In this document: positions 18,077 through 28,002 of the stretch, piece after piece
Layout: each line of letters starts with the position of its first letter
Numbering within the stretch: the first letter of the stretch is position 1
DNA from: Rhodanobacter sp. A1T4
Lineage (GTDB): Bacteria; Pseudomonadota; Gammaproteobacteria; Xanthomonadales; Rhodanobacteraceae
Direction: 5' to 3'
Assembly (NCBI RefSeq): GCF_014207185.1
Contig: NZ_JACHCP010000001.1
Location: forward strand, 289,512-353,511
DNA length: 64,000 bases
Notes under the pieces: model-generated
What the model was told of the DNA's origin: nothing
Database searches by the model: none
Seen by the model: the letters and a program-made list of their open reading frames with translations, nothing else
Made by a program: the position numbers and the translations under genes

Positions 18077-19507
18077 CTACAGCGAGGCGAGCAGGCGCGG
18101 CCGTTCGCGGGCCAGTTTCAGAATCAGCTCGCCGAACAGACTGTTGGCCCAGGCAAACCAGGGTCGGGTGTAGTGGCTGGGGTCGTCCTGGTCGAAGGAT
18201 TCATGCATGAACCCGGTGCCGGCATCGGTATCGCGCAGCCAGAGCAGGCATTGCCGGATCTCGGCATCGCGGGTGCTGGTCAGTGCCCGCATGATGATCG
18301 ACATCGGCCAGATCATGCGCAGCCCCTCGTGCGGGCCACCAATGCCCTGGGCCGCGCGGCCCGTGAAGAAATAGGGATTGGCTTGGCTGTTTACGCGTGC
18401 ACGGCTGCGCTGATAGATCGGATCATTCAGTTCACAGCAGCCCAGATAGGCCAAGCTGAGCAGGCCCGGGGCATTGGCATCGTCCATGAACAGCTGGTTG
18501 CCGTAGCCATCGACTTCATAAGCCCATACCAAGCCCGCAGGTGTCGTCAGTTGGCCATACTGATGGGTGGCCTGCGCCACTTCGCTGGCCAGGGTCTGGC
18601 ATTGGTTGGCCAGCGTCGCGTCATGGCTGATGTCTCCCACCATCCGCGCCAGTTGTCGCAGGCTGGTCGCTGCGAACAAGTTGGATGGCACCGACAAGGG
18701 ATAGATGCAGGCGTCGTCAGAGGGGCGAAACATCGAGTAGATCATGCCAACCGATCGCGCCGGATTGCCGTAGCCGGCCAGTGCCAGAGTCTCGCTGGGG
18801 ACCTCGGAGCGGCGCTGGAAGTGATATGGGCCAGGCCCGTGCTGGCGCTGCTGCTCGCGTAGTGTGCGCAGTACGCTGTGCATGGCAGCCAGCCACTGGC
18901 TGTCGAACGGCGATGTGTCGCCGGTAGCCTGCCAGTAGCCATAGCCCAGCCGAATTACGTAGCACAGTGAGTCGAGCTCCCATTTGCGCTCCCCGACTCC
19001 GGCTTGCAGCGCAGGGCGGTCATTGACCGACCAAGGCAGCGGCGGGCTGCTGGTATCGCGCAGAAAAGCATTCGCATACGGGTCGAGCAGGACGCAGCGG
19101 GTCTGGCGGCGAATCGCGCCCTGGATCAACTGCGCCAACGCAGGATCCGCACGGGCCAGTGAAAGGTATGGCCACAACTGGCAGCAGGAATCGCGCAACC
19201 ACATGGCGTCGATGTCGCCGGTGACGACGAAGGTATCCGGCTTGCCGTCGACCAGTGATGGCTGGACGGTGGTGTCCAACGTGTTCGGCAGACAGTTTTC
19301 AAACATCCATGCCAGCTTGGTATCACTGATGCCGCGTTTGACCGAGCGGATCGTGGCCTCAAGTGCAGGGCTGGTAAAGCGGCGTTGATCCGCTCGTGGC
19401 CGGGCACTGCCTCGTTCTGCGGCACCGGCCCGGAGCAGGCGTGGCCCCGCCAGGGCTACGGTGCTGGCGATCGTGGCCAGTCGAAGCACATCGCGGCGAC
19501 TGATCAT
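18077..19507 (-). CDS. GH125 exo-alpha-1,6-mannosidase (Tat-exported)
   Basis: 476 residues, family GH125 (metal-independent exo-alpha-1,6-mannosidase). The N-terminus SRRDVLRLATIASTVAL is a twin-arginine signal. TGDIDAMWLRDSCCQLWPYL is the signature with the catalytic acid Asp, and LAGYGNPARSVGMIYSMFRPSDD follows. It trims the alpha-1,6 mannose of the N-glycan core after GH92 has acted. ATG 19507 is chosen because the signal peptide begins there, although the frame is open to 19669. It leads the GH125-GH92 operon behind an operator-bearing promoter. Confidence 0.92.
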   Translation of the reverse strand: MISRRDVLRLATIASTVALAGPRLLRAGAAERGSARPRADQRRFTSPALEATIRSVKRGISDTKLAWMFENCLPNTLDTTVQPSLVDGKPDTFVVTGDIDAMWLRDSCCQLWPYLSLARADPALAQLIQGAIRRQTRCVLLDPYANAFLRDTSSPPLPWSVNDRPALQAGVGERKWELDSLCYVIRLGYGYWQATGDTSPFDSQWLAAMHSVLRTLREQQRQHGPGPYHFQRRSEVPSETLALAGYGNPARSVGMIYSMFRPSDDACIYPLSVPSNLFAATSLRQLARMVGDISHDATLANQCQTLASEVAQATHQYGQLTTPAGLVWAYEVDGYGNQLFMDDANAPGLLSLAYLGCCELNDPIYQRSRARVNSQANPYFFTGRAAQGIGGPHEGLRMIWPMSIIMRALTSTRDAEIRQCLLWLRDTDAGTGFMHESFDQDDPSHYTRPWFAWANSLFGELILKLARERPRLLASL

Positions 19508-19640
19508 CGGTCTGCGTCGGCGCGGCCCGCCAAGGCCAGAGGATAACCCGGCGACGTCATGGCGGCAGCCCTGAACGGGTGGTATGCGGAACAGTGCGGA
19601 AAATACACCGACGACCCCTTGCGCTGACGTAGTGCGATCG

Positions 19641-19669
19641 ACACTAACATCAAATGATAACGTTATCAA
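19641..19669 (-). promoter_or_regulatory. LacI-type operator over the GH125-GH92 promoter
   Basis: The palindrome TGATAACGTTATCA at 19655-19668 is identical to that at 5865. Read on the reverse strand it overlaps a -35 TTGATA (19669-19664), with a 17-bp spacer and a -10-like TAGTGT (19646-19641). The layout thus copies the glucokinase promoter. About 134 nt of leader separate it from the GH125 start. Confidence 0.8.
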
Positions 19670-19796
19670 TTTGCGTTTGTGGGTATCTCAGCGAGCTGAA
19701 ATACCCAGCCAGGAGGTACAGCGGAAGCGCTTTTAAGCGGCCGAACGCCAATCACCAACGGGGTGTGCCAGCGGCACGGAGCCCACCCTGGATATG

Positions 19797-19830
19797 CCAA
19801 GGCCCCGGTGGTTACACACCGCGGCCTTGG
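19797..19830. other. Strong hairpin downstream of the cysteine desulfurase gene
   Basis: CCAAGGCC(C)CGGTG and CACCG(C)GGCCTTGG form a 13-14 bp stem around a six-base loop. There is no T-run on either side, so it is not a standard terminator. It lies in the junction between the N-glycan module and the fusA 3' copy. Confidence 0.5.
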
Positions 19831-19860
19831 CCAGTAAAGCAATCGGTGTTTTAGGCCGGA

Positions 19861-19942
19861 TCGCTTCATTCTCCCTCAGCTTCTCGACCATGCTGGCCGG
19901 TACTTCTTCGTAATGATCGAAGATCATGGTGAAGGTGCCGCC
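19861..19942 (-). pseudogene. fusA 3'-end fragment (last ~27 codons)
   Basis: About 82 bp matching the last 27 codons of fusA (24042-24123) with roughly half a dozen substitutions, same strand. The reverse translation reads GTFTMIFDHYEEVPASMVEKL then diverges (RENEAIRPK instead of the fusA ending and stop). Similarity ends almost exactly at the fusA stop codon. It forms a direct repeat with the real fusA 3' end, with the encapsulin module between them. Confidence 0.85.
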
Positions 19943-20014
19943 ATGCTCAATGGATATGCCGTCTGCGGGCCACGCAGGAGCGTAGCCAAAGCATCCGAAC
20001 CCACGCAATCGATG

Positions 20015-21886
20015 CTATACCGGACGCGCCGTACGCAGCCGGCGCAACACCGCAGCGAGCAGTTCGACTTCCTCGCGCGTATTGTAGAACGCGAGCGAGG
20101 CGCGCACGGTGGCTTCCTGGCCGAAGCGGCGCAAAATGGGCTGCGCGCAATGATGGCCTGCGCGCACGGCAATGCCTTCTTCGTTGAGCGCCTTGCCGAC
20201 TTCTTCGGGCGCGTAGCCGGTGAGCACGAACGAAAGCACGCTCGCCTTGTCCTGCGCGGTGCCGATCAGGCGCAGGCCCTGAATATCCTTGAGCAACGCG
20301 GTAGCGTAGTCGAGTAGTTCGTGCTCGTACGCGGCGATGTTCTCGATGCCGATGCGTTCGACATAGTCGATCGCGGCGCCCAGACCCGCCGCATCGGCGA
20401 TGTTGCCCGTGCCGGCTTCGAAACGAGAGGGCGGACCCTGGAACAGCGCGCGCTCGAAGGTGACATCGCTGATCATATTGCCGCCGCCTTGCCAGGCCGG
20501 CATATCCTCGAGAATGGCGCGCTTGCCATAAGCAACGCCAATACCGGTCGGCGCGAACACCTTGTGCCCGGAGAAGACGAAGAAATCCGCGTCGAGCGCC
20601 TGCACGTCGACGCGCATATGCGAAACCGACTGCGCGCCGTCGACGAGCGCCTTCGCACCCACACGATGGGCTAGATCGATGATCTCCTTGACCGGCACGA
20701 CGGTGCCGAGTGCGTTGGAAACTTGCGTCACCGAAACAAGCTTGGTGCGCGGCGAGAGCAATCGTTGATATTCGCCGAGCAGCACTTGCCCGGAATCGTC
20801 GACAGGAATCACGCGCAGCTTCGCGCCCGTTTCTTGCGCGAGTTGCAGCCACGGCACGATGTTGGCGTGGTGTTCGAGGTTGGAGACGATGATCTCGTCG
20901 CCCGCACCGACATTTTTCTTGCCCCAGGTCTTGGCGATCAGGTTGATCGCTTCGGTGGCGCCGCGCACGAAGATGATCTCGTCGGTCGAACCGGCACCGA
21001 TGAAGCGCGCAACTTTCTTACGCGCATCTTCGTATGCATCGGTCGCGCGTGCGGCGAGCTCATGCGCTGCGCGATGGATGTTCGAGTTCTCGTGTGCGTA
21101 GAAATAAGCGAGACGGTCGATCACCGCTTGCGGCTTGTGCGTCGTCGCGGCGTTGTCGAACCAGACGAGTGGGCGACCGTTGACGCGCTCGGCGAGGATC
21201 GGAAAATCGTGGCGCACGGTATTGACGTCGAAGGCGACACGGTGCTCGGGCTCTTGCGTCGGCACTTCGCCGAACGGTGTGGCGTTCGGGCTGAGCGAAC
21301 CGTCGAGAAAATAGAAATTCGACGTCGATGTGACCGGCGCATCGGTCGTGCGCGGCTCGGCGAGAATTAGTCCCGCGAGATCGTCAAGACCCGGCAGAGC
21401 ATATGCCGACAAGCCAAGGCGCTGATCGGGTGTGGAAGACGACGGCAGCACAGGCGTCTGCGGCTCGGCTAGGAAGTAGAACGGCTGATCCGTCGCCGGC
21501 GGCGCAGGTACGTCGATCGTGGGGGCCGCCGCATAAGCTTGCGGCACCGTTTGCGCATGGCCGCCGCGGTTGCCGATGAAGCCGTGCGGACGCGTTGCCG
21601 CAAAGTCGGGTACGCCATTTCCGGCTTGCGCATCGGGAATGAGCGCTGGCGCAGCTGATGCGATCGCTTGCGCATTTTGCGCTGACTCGGGCGCGATATT
21701 GGTCGGTAGTTGGTGTGGCAGCGGTGTCGTGATGCCGTTTGGATCGGGCGGCGTCAGCGCCTGATGCTGCGCGCCGTTCGGCAACGCGTTGAACAGTTCG
21801 CCGGCCCAGCGCGCGAGTTCCAGCGTGTCAGGCAAGCCGGCGGGCAATTCGGGCGAGAGCGGAATGGATGGTGTCGGTGCGGCCAT
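20015..21886 (-). CDS. Encapsulin-cargo cysteine desulfurase (SufS type) with long disordered leader
   Basis: 623 residues. Residues ~225-623 are a group II (SufS-like) PLP cysteine desulfurase: DNAATTHKPQ near 244, the PLP lysine in VFSGHKVFAP at about 442, and the catalytic cysteine in RAGHHCAQP at about 580. The first ~220 residues are Pro/Ala-rich and low complexity. They carry short ordered-looking motifs: LELARWAGELFNALP (22-36) and a repeated FYFL (136-139 and 191-194). Such a leader is known for cysteine desulfurase cargo of Family 2A encapsulins and directs it into the shell. The encapsulin gene lies upstream on the same strand, 265 nt away. Predicted role: release of sulfur from cysteine inside the compartment. 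Confidence 0.92.
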   Translation of the reverse strand: MAAPTPSIPLSPELPAGLPDTLELARWAGELFNALPNGAQHQALTPPDPNGITTPLPHQLPTNIAPESAQNAQAIASAAPALIPDAQAGNGVPDFAATRPHGFIGNRGGHAQTVPQAYAAAPTIDVPAPPATDQPFYFLAEPQTPVLPSSSTPDQRLGLSAYALPGLDDLAGLILAEPRTTDAPVTSTSNFYFLDGSLSPNATPFGEVPTQEPEHRVAFDVNTVRHDFPILAERVNGRPLVWFDNAATTHKPQAVIDRLAYFYAHENSNIHRAAHELAARATDAYEDARKKVARFIGAGSTDEIIFVRGATEAINLIAKTWGKKNVGAGDEIIVSNLEHHANIVPWLQLAQETGAKLRVIPVDDSGQVLLGEYQRLLSPRTKLVSVTQVSNALGTVVPVKEIIDLAHRVGAKALVDGAQSVSHMRVDVQALDADFFVFSGHKVFAPTGIGVAYGKRAILEDMPAWQGGGNMISDVTFERALFQGPPSRFEAGTGNIADAAGLGAAIDYVERIGIENIAAYEHELLDYATALLKDIQGLRLIGTAQDKASVLSFVLTGYAPEEVGKALNEEGIAVRAGHHCAQPILRRFGQEATVRASLAFYNTREEVELLAAVLRRLRTARPV

Positions 21887-21890
21887 TGTC

Positions 21891-22153
21891 AGGGCCTGCT
21901 AGCGCTATCGGGACAGGTCACGTTGTCGTGTCCGGTCGTCAGGTGGTCGTGCGAGGCGCTGCGACAGGCTGGCTGTCTGTTCAAGCCGCGCGCGGCCGCA
22001 TGGCGACCGGACGCGGCAACCCCAAGGGCCACGCTTGAGCGTGCGCGGTGCGGCGTCATCACCCGGTCATTTATCGACATAAATTCTCTCATTCTCCCTT
22101 GCCCCGCACACGCTCAAGCGCGGCGTGACCCGTCCCGATAGCGCTGCAGGCCT
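21891..22153. repeat. Nested inverted repeats filling the encapsulin-desulfurase spacer
   Basis: The outer arms 21891-21922 and 22124-22153 are inverted copies of about 30 bp (core GCGCTATCGGGACAGGTCACG and its complement, one mismatch and one indel). Inside them a second pair, around 22030-22047 and 22104-22122 (CGCTTGAGCGTGYGCGG), is also inverted. The right outer arm overlaps the encapsulin stop codon and the left one ends 5 nt from the desulfurase start. It may be a MITE-like insertion or a structured mRNA spacer tuning shell-to-cargo expression. Confidence 0.7.
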
Positions 22154-23084
22154 AGCTCACGTACGTGTGTGCGTACTCGTGATACTTGTCGATTTCGACG
22201 TTGTCGAGCACCGCGAGCGCATCGTCGGTCTGCACAACGAGCGAGCAATACAGCGAGACGAGATACGAGGAGATCGCATTGCGGCCGATTCCCATGAAGC
22301 GCACGGACAACCCCGGACTCTGTTCGCCCGGCAAACCCGGCTGGAACAGGCCGACGACGCCCTGGCGCTTGTCGCCGACGCGCAGCAGCAGGATCTTCGA
22401 CTTGCCATCCTCGACCGGCACCTTGTCCGACGGGATCAGCGGAATGCCGCGCCATGTGATGAACTGCGAACCGAATAGGCTGACAGTCGGCGGCGGCACG
22501 CCACGTCGCGTGCATTCGCGGCCGAACGCGGCGATCGCGAGCGGGTGGGTGAGGAAGAACGCTGGCTCTTTCCAGACTTTGGTCAGGAGTTCATCGAGAT
22601 CATCCGGCGTCGGCGCGCCGGTCAGCGTCTGCACGCGTTGCGATTCGGCGACGTTCGCAAGCAGGCCATAGTCGGGGTTATTGATCAGCTCGTTTTCCTG
22701 CTTCTCCTTGATCGTCTCGATCGTGAGGCGCAACTGTTCCTTCACCTGATCGAACGGACTCGAATAGAGATCGGCAATCCGCGTGTTCACTTCGAGTACG
22801 GTCGAGCAGGCGCTCAGTACGTATTCGCGCGGCTTCGGATCGTAGTCGACGAAGGTTGCCGGCAGATCGGACTCGTCGCGTCGGGCGCAGGCGAAGTCCA
22901 CATTTTCCGGATTCTTGACCTTGTTGAGCCGGTACACGCCCGCTTCGACCGGCAGCCACTGCAACAGATGAGTGACCCAGCGTGGCGAAATGATCTCGAG
23001 TTTCGGCGCGGATTTGGTCGTGTTTGCAAGCTGACGCGCACCGGCGTCGCCGAGCGAGAGCTGCGGGGTCTTTTTATCGGCCAT
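22152..23084 (-). CDS. Family 2A encapsulin shell protein (SrpI-like)
   Basis: 310 residues, HK97-fold nanocompartment shell protein of Family 2A, similar in length to the cyanobacterial SrpI-type shells. Features recognised: an N-terminal arm (LSLGDAGARQLANTTKSAP), the early SPRWVTHLLQWLPVEAGVYRLN region, a central SSPFDQVKEQLRLTIETIKE helix, and a C-terminal half with GIGRNAISSYLVSLYCSLVV and VLDNVEIDKYHEY. It has no cyclic-nucleotide-binding insert, unlike Family 2B. It should self-assemble into an icosahedral cytoplasmic shell that packages the downstream desulfurase. The upstream rhodanese and its terminator suggest a separate promoter for the shell gene within 23085-23222. Confidence 0.92.
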   Translation of the reverse strand: MADKKTPQLSLGDAGARQLANTTKSAPKLEIISPRWVTHLLQWLPVEAGVYRLNKVKNPENVDFACARRDESDLPATFVDYDPKPREYVLSACSTVLEVNTRIADLYSSPFDQVKEQLRLTIETIKEKQENELINNPDYGLLANVAESQRVQTLTGAPTPDDLDELLTKVWKEPAFFLTHPLAIAAFGRECTRRGVPPPTVSLFGSQFITWRGIPLIPSDKVPVEDGKSKILLLRVGDKRQGVVGLFQPGLPGEQSPGLSVRFMGIGRNAISSYLVSLYCSLVVQTDDALAVLDNVEIDKYHEYAHTYVS

Positions 23085-23225
23085 GGCGGGTTCCGGAGGG
23101 TAGCGAATGATTCGGCGTACCGATCAATGTTAAGCACGCCATGCAGTCATTGGCAAACGAAATTTAGTCCGGACAGAAGCCGATTTCTTGGCCGTCATCC
23201 GTATCGTGATCGCTCACATACTTTA

Positions 23226-23256
23226 AGAAAAAGCCGCGGCGAAACCACGGCTTTCG
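23226..23256 (-). terminator. Terminator behind the rhodanese gene
   Basis: On the reverse strand AAGCCGTGG-TTTCG-CCGCGGCTT forms a nine-bp stem and is followed by TTTCTT. It lies about 60 nt after the rhodanese stop and separates it from the encapsulin transcript. Confidence 0.75.
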
Positions 23257-23316
23257 TGCCTGGGTACAGCGATGTGAGCCGGGCGCCTCGCGCCCTTTTG
23301 GGTTTGGCGGTCCCGT

Positions 23317-23784
23317 TTAATTCTGTATCCAAGGCAGTCCCGCGCTGCGCCAGCCATTGCGCGTGCCGCGATGATTTTGCTTGTCCAGCTCGCCTTCGAA
23401 ACCTTCTTCAATGGCACGCACGTCGTCGAAGCCCGCTGCGCGGGCGGCTTCGGCCGCCGCTATCGATCGCGCGCCGCTGCGGCAGAGCAACAATATGGTG
23501 GCATGCTTGCCGGTCTTGGCTTCGAGCTCGCGCACGAACCGCGGGTTGCGCGTGAGTCGCGTGCCTGTTGCCCAGGCAATATGGATTGAATCCGGTACGT
23601 GACCCACAAAGAGGCGTTCTTCGGCGGTGCGCACGTCGACAAGTTTCGCCGCGCCTGTGGCAAACAGGCGCCAAGCTTCCCGTGGCGACACGCTGTCGCG
23701 GTGCGGAACAACCGGGGTGGCATCGACGTAATGGGATGTTTCGAATGATTCCGTTACGGAGCCGTGTTCGAGCACGATGGTCAT
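23317..23784 (-). CDS. Rhodanese-like sulfurtransferase of the encapsulin locus
   Basis: 155 residues, one rhodanese domain. DVRTAEERLFVGHVPDSIHI is the conserved front, and LLLCRSGARSIAAAE carries the active-site loop with the nucleophilic cysteine that forms a persulfide. Rhodaneses are recurrent neighbours of Family 2A encapsulin and cysteine desulfurase genes and may accept or hand over the persulfide sulfur. It is upstream of and codirectional with the shell gene but has its own terminator. No signal peptide, so it is cytoplasmic. Confidence 0.88.
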   Translation of the reverse strand: MTIVLEHGSVTESFETSHYVDATPVVPHRDSVSPREAWRLFATGAAKLVDVRTAEERLFVGHVPDSIHIAWATGTRLTRNPRFVRELEAKTGKHATILLLCRSGARSIAAAEAARAAGFDDVRAIEEGFEGELDKQNHRGTRNGWRSAGLPWIQN

Positions 23785-23973
23785 TAGCTATAGCCCTACC
23801 GATGTGCGACTTCGCCGCGTCTGCTATCGAATGTAGGTCCGGATAGGGCGGGGCACAAAGAAATAGATCGACTAAGCTTAGAACCAAAAGGGTATATGCC
23901 CATGGCTCGCAGCGACGCGCAAGGGGAGCCGCACGTTCTGGCTTGGCTTTTGCGGGTTTAAGGCGCTGCACAG

Positions 23974-24007
23974 CACGAAGCCCGGGGATCGCTCCCCGGG
24001 CTTCGTG
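23974..24007. terminator. GC-rich hairpin downstream of fusA
   Basis: CACGAAGCCCGGGGA and TCCCCGGGCTTCGTG form a 15-bp stem around a four-base loop, 30 nt after the fusA stop. The T-run (TTTT) is on the forward side. On the fusA strand the stem is followed by CTGTGC, so termination in the fusA direction would be weak. Compare the U-rich terminator at 4289-4324. Confidence 0.6.
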
Positions 24008-24036
24008 TTTTCATCAGGAACCCAAAAGGCGGAAGC

Positions 24037-26166
<2,130 letters not shown>

Positions 26167-26521
26167 GACCTGGGTTCCGAAAATATCAAGCGTGGTTGGA
26201 TGGGTAATCGTTGGACAAGCTAAAGGGTCGATCTGCGGGACGCCCAAGGCTGCCCACGTTGCGGCCGCGCTTCACATGGTGTGCCTCGAATCGGGTCCGA
26301 AAGGCATCAACCGTGAAGGTCGGCAGCGGCTAACTCCTGATTTTAGCGTGTTTCCGGGTCCGATTTGTGATTCGCCCGGTTTCAAGGCGCACAAAACCCG
26401 CTTGAGCCCCGCTGGGGCTGGTTTTCGGCCTGCGATGGCGAGGCGTTCGGCGGTTGAAATCGCGGCGTCAGCGGGTCGTCATGACCTTGCCGGAGTGATG
26501 CCGGGCCGATTGACGCCAGAC
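26167..26521. other. Intergenic region between fusA and the CysB-type regulator gene
   Basis: 355 bp that must hold the fusA promoter and the end of the lysR-type transcription unit. A small AGCCCCGCTGGGGCT hairpin lies near 26405-26420 with GGTTTT nearby. I see no convincing operator or gene. Confidence 0.4.
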
Positions 26522-27550
26522 TTACCGATGCGCCCCTCTCGCAGGGAACGGCACCACTTGACCGGTTTCCGATCCGGGATGCCGCCAGTACGGCGCTACC
26601 GGCCACTGGCTGGACAGATCGATACCGCTACCGAGTGCCTGGCCGACTTGGGCACGATCCAGATGTGGTGCGAACTGCGCTACAAACTCGAGCGCCTGTT
26701 CGCGCAACGGGCTTTCACGCCGAAGCACGATCCACGTGGTGCAGGTCGGAAAAAGATGATCGGCTGGCAATGCATGCAGATGTTCCGAGTCTGTCGGCAG
26801 CAGCGCCATCTCCGCCAGAATGCCCACGCCAAGCCCGGCGTTGACGTAGGTTTTGATCAGGTCGGCATCGCCGGCGGTCATGGCGATCTGCGGGTGCAGG
26901 CCGGCTTTCTCGAAAATCTGGCGTAGCGAGGAATCCGGCTTTAGCGACGAGTCGTAGCTGATCAGCGGTACCTTCGCCAGTTCGTCCAGCGTCAATGGGC
27001 GCGACAGTTTGGCAAAGGCATGGTCTCGCGGTACCAGCGCCACCCGATGCCAGCGATAGGCTGGCAGCGCCAGGCCATTGGTTTGCGGCGGGCCACCCGA
27101 GGTGCTGACGATGGCGATGTCGGCACCGTCGCTGTCCAGCACATCGATCAGCAGCGCGTCCGCCGTTGGCTGTAGATGCACGCTGAGGCTGGGGTAGCGC
27201 TGACTTAATGCGCCAATCGTGGCAGGCAGCGCATAGCGCGCCTGGGTATGCGTCGTGGCGATGCGCAGCATGGTACGCGTAACGCTGTGCATGGTAGCGA
27301 CCACCGAGCGGATGGAGTCCACTTCAGCCAGGATCATGCGCGCGCTCTCGAGGACCCGGCCACCAACGTGCGTGAGGCTTTCCAGATTGCGTCCGCGCCG
27401 GTTGAACATCGAAAAGCCCAACTCCTCCTCAAGATGCCGCAGATGTTTGCTCAGTCCTGGCTGGGTGGCATGCACCCGCTCGGCGGCGAGGGAGATATTG
27501 AGTCCGCAATCAACGATCGCGACGAGGTGGCGGAGCTGAGTCAGGGTCAT
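26522..27550 (-). CDS. CysB-type LysR family transcriptional regulator
   Basis: 342 residues. The N-terminal winged helix-turn-helix (MTLTQLRHLVAIVD...) and TTHTQARYALP at the start of the effector domain are typical of the CysB/Cbl branch, where those threonines bind sulfate- or acetylserine-like ligands. CysB proteins activate cysteine biosynthesis and sulfur-source genes. The start at 27550 is taken because the LysR fold begins there, although the frame is open to 27676. Its location near cysK, the met genes and the encapsulin-desulfurase module fits a sulfur regulator, but its targets are not shown. Confidence 0.88.
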   Translation of the reverse strand: MTLTQLRHLVAIVDCGLNISLAAERVHATQPGLSKHLRHLEEELGFSMFNRRGRNLESLTHVGGRVLESARMILAEVDSIRSVVATMHSVTRTMLRIATTHTQARYALPATIGALSQRYPSLSVHLQPTADALLIDVLDSDGADIAIVSTSGGPPQTNGLALPAYRWHRVALVPRDHAFAKLSRPLTLDELAKVPLISYDSSLKPDSSLRQIFEKAGLHPQIAMTAGDADLIKTYVNAGLGVGILAEMALLPTDSEHLHALPADHLFPTCTTWIVLRRESPLREQALEFVAQFAPHLDRAQVGQALGSGIDLSSQWPVAPYWRHPGSETGQVVPFPARGAHR

Positions 27551-28002
27551 GGGTTTGTTCGCAATATGACGTGGGAGTGAAGTGAGCGGACGGAAGTGGC
27601 TACTTCCGTAAACATCGCCCGCTACCACCGCGTCGTGCGAAATCGAAGCCAGCACAGCCCGTGGCCGCAAAGCCAAAGGGGATGTTGCGCTGCACGATTA
27701 ATTTCATATGGACGTCTATACATCCATAACCAATGATGAGTCAAGCTTCTCGGTTTGCACCTATCGGAGAATATGGCGCGGCGAGTGAATCAAAATCTAT
27801 GCTTGCAGCAACACGCATTCACGCTTCAGGCCGGGATGATTGTCAGAAATCTGCCGATGTCGCCGGCTGCTCATGAGACATGTAAAGAGCGCCACCAGGT
27901 ATCAAGACGTCACCGCGTCACCCAGAATCGATGCCAGCGTGGGGATAGCGTCTCCATGGCTGTCGCTAGCATGCTGATCAACGGACAGCCCATAAAAATG
28001 GC
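27551..28002. other. Intergenic region upstream of the CysB-type gene
   Basis: About 450 bp without a convincing gene, less GC-rich than its neighbours. It contains the imperfect 20-bp palindrome ATGGACGTCTATACATCCAT (27708-27727), a possible regulator-binding site about 160 bp upstream of the lysR-type start. The rest, up to the M24 peptidase stop, shows only short unsupported frames. Confidence 0.5.
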
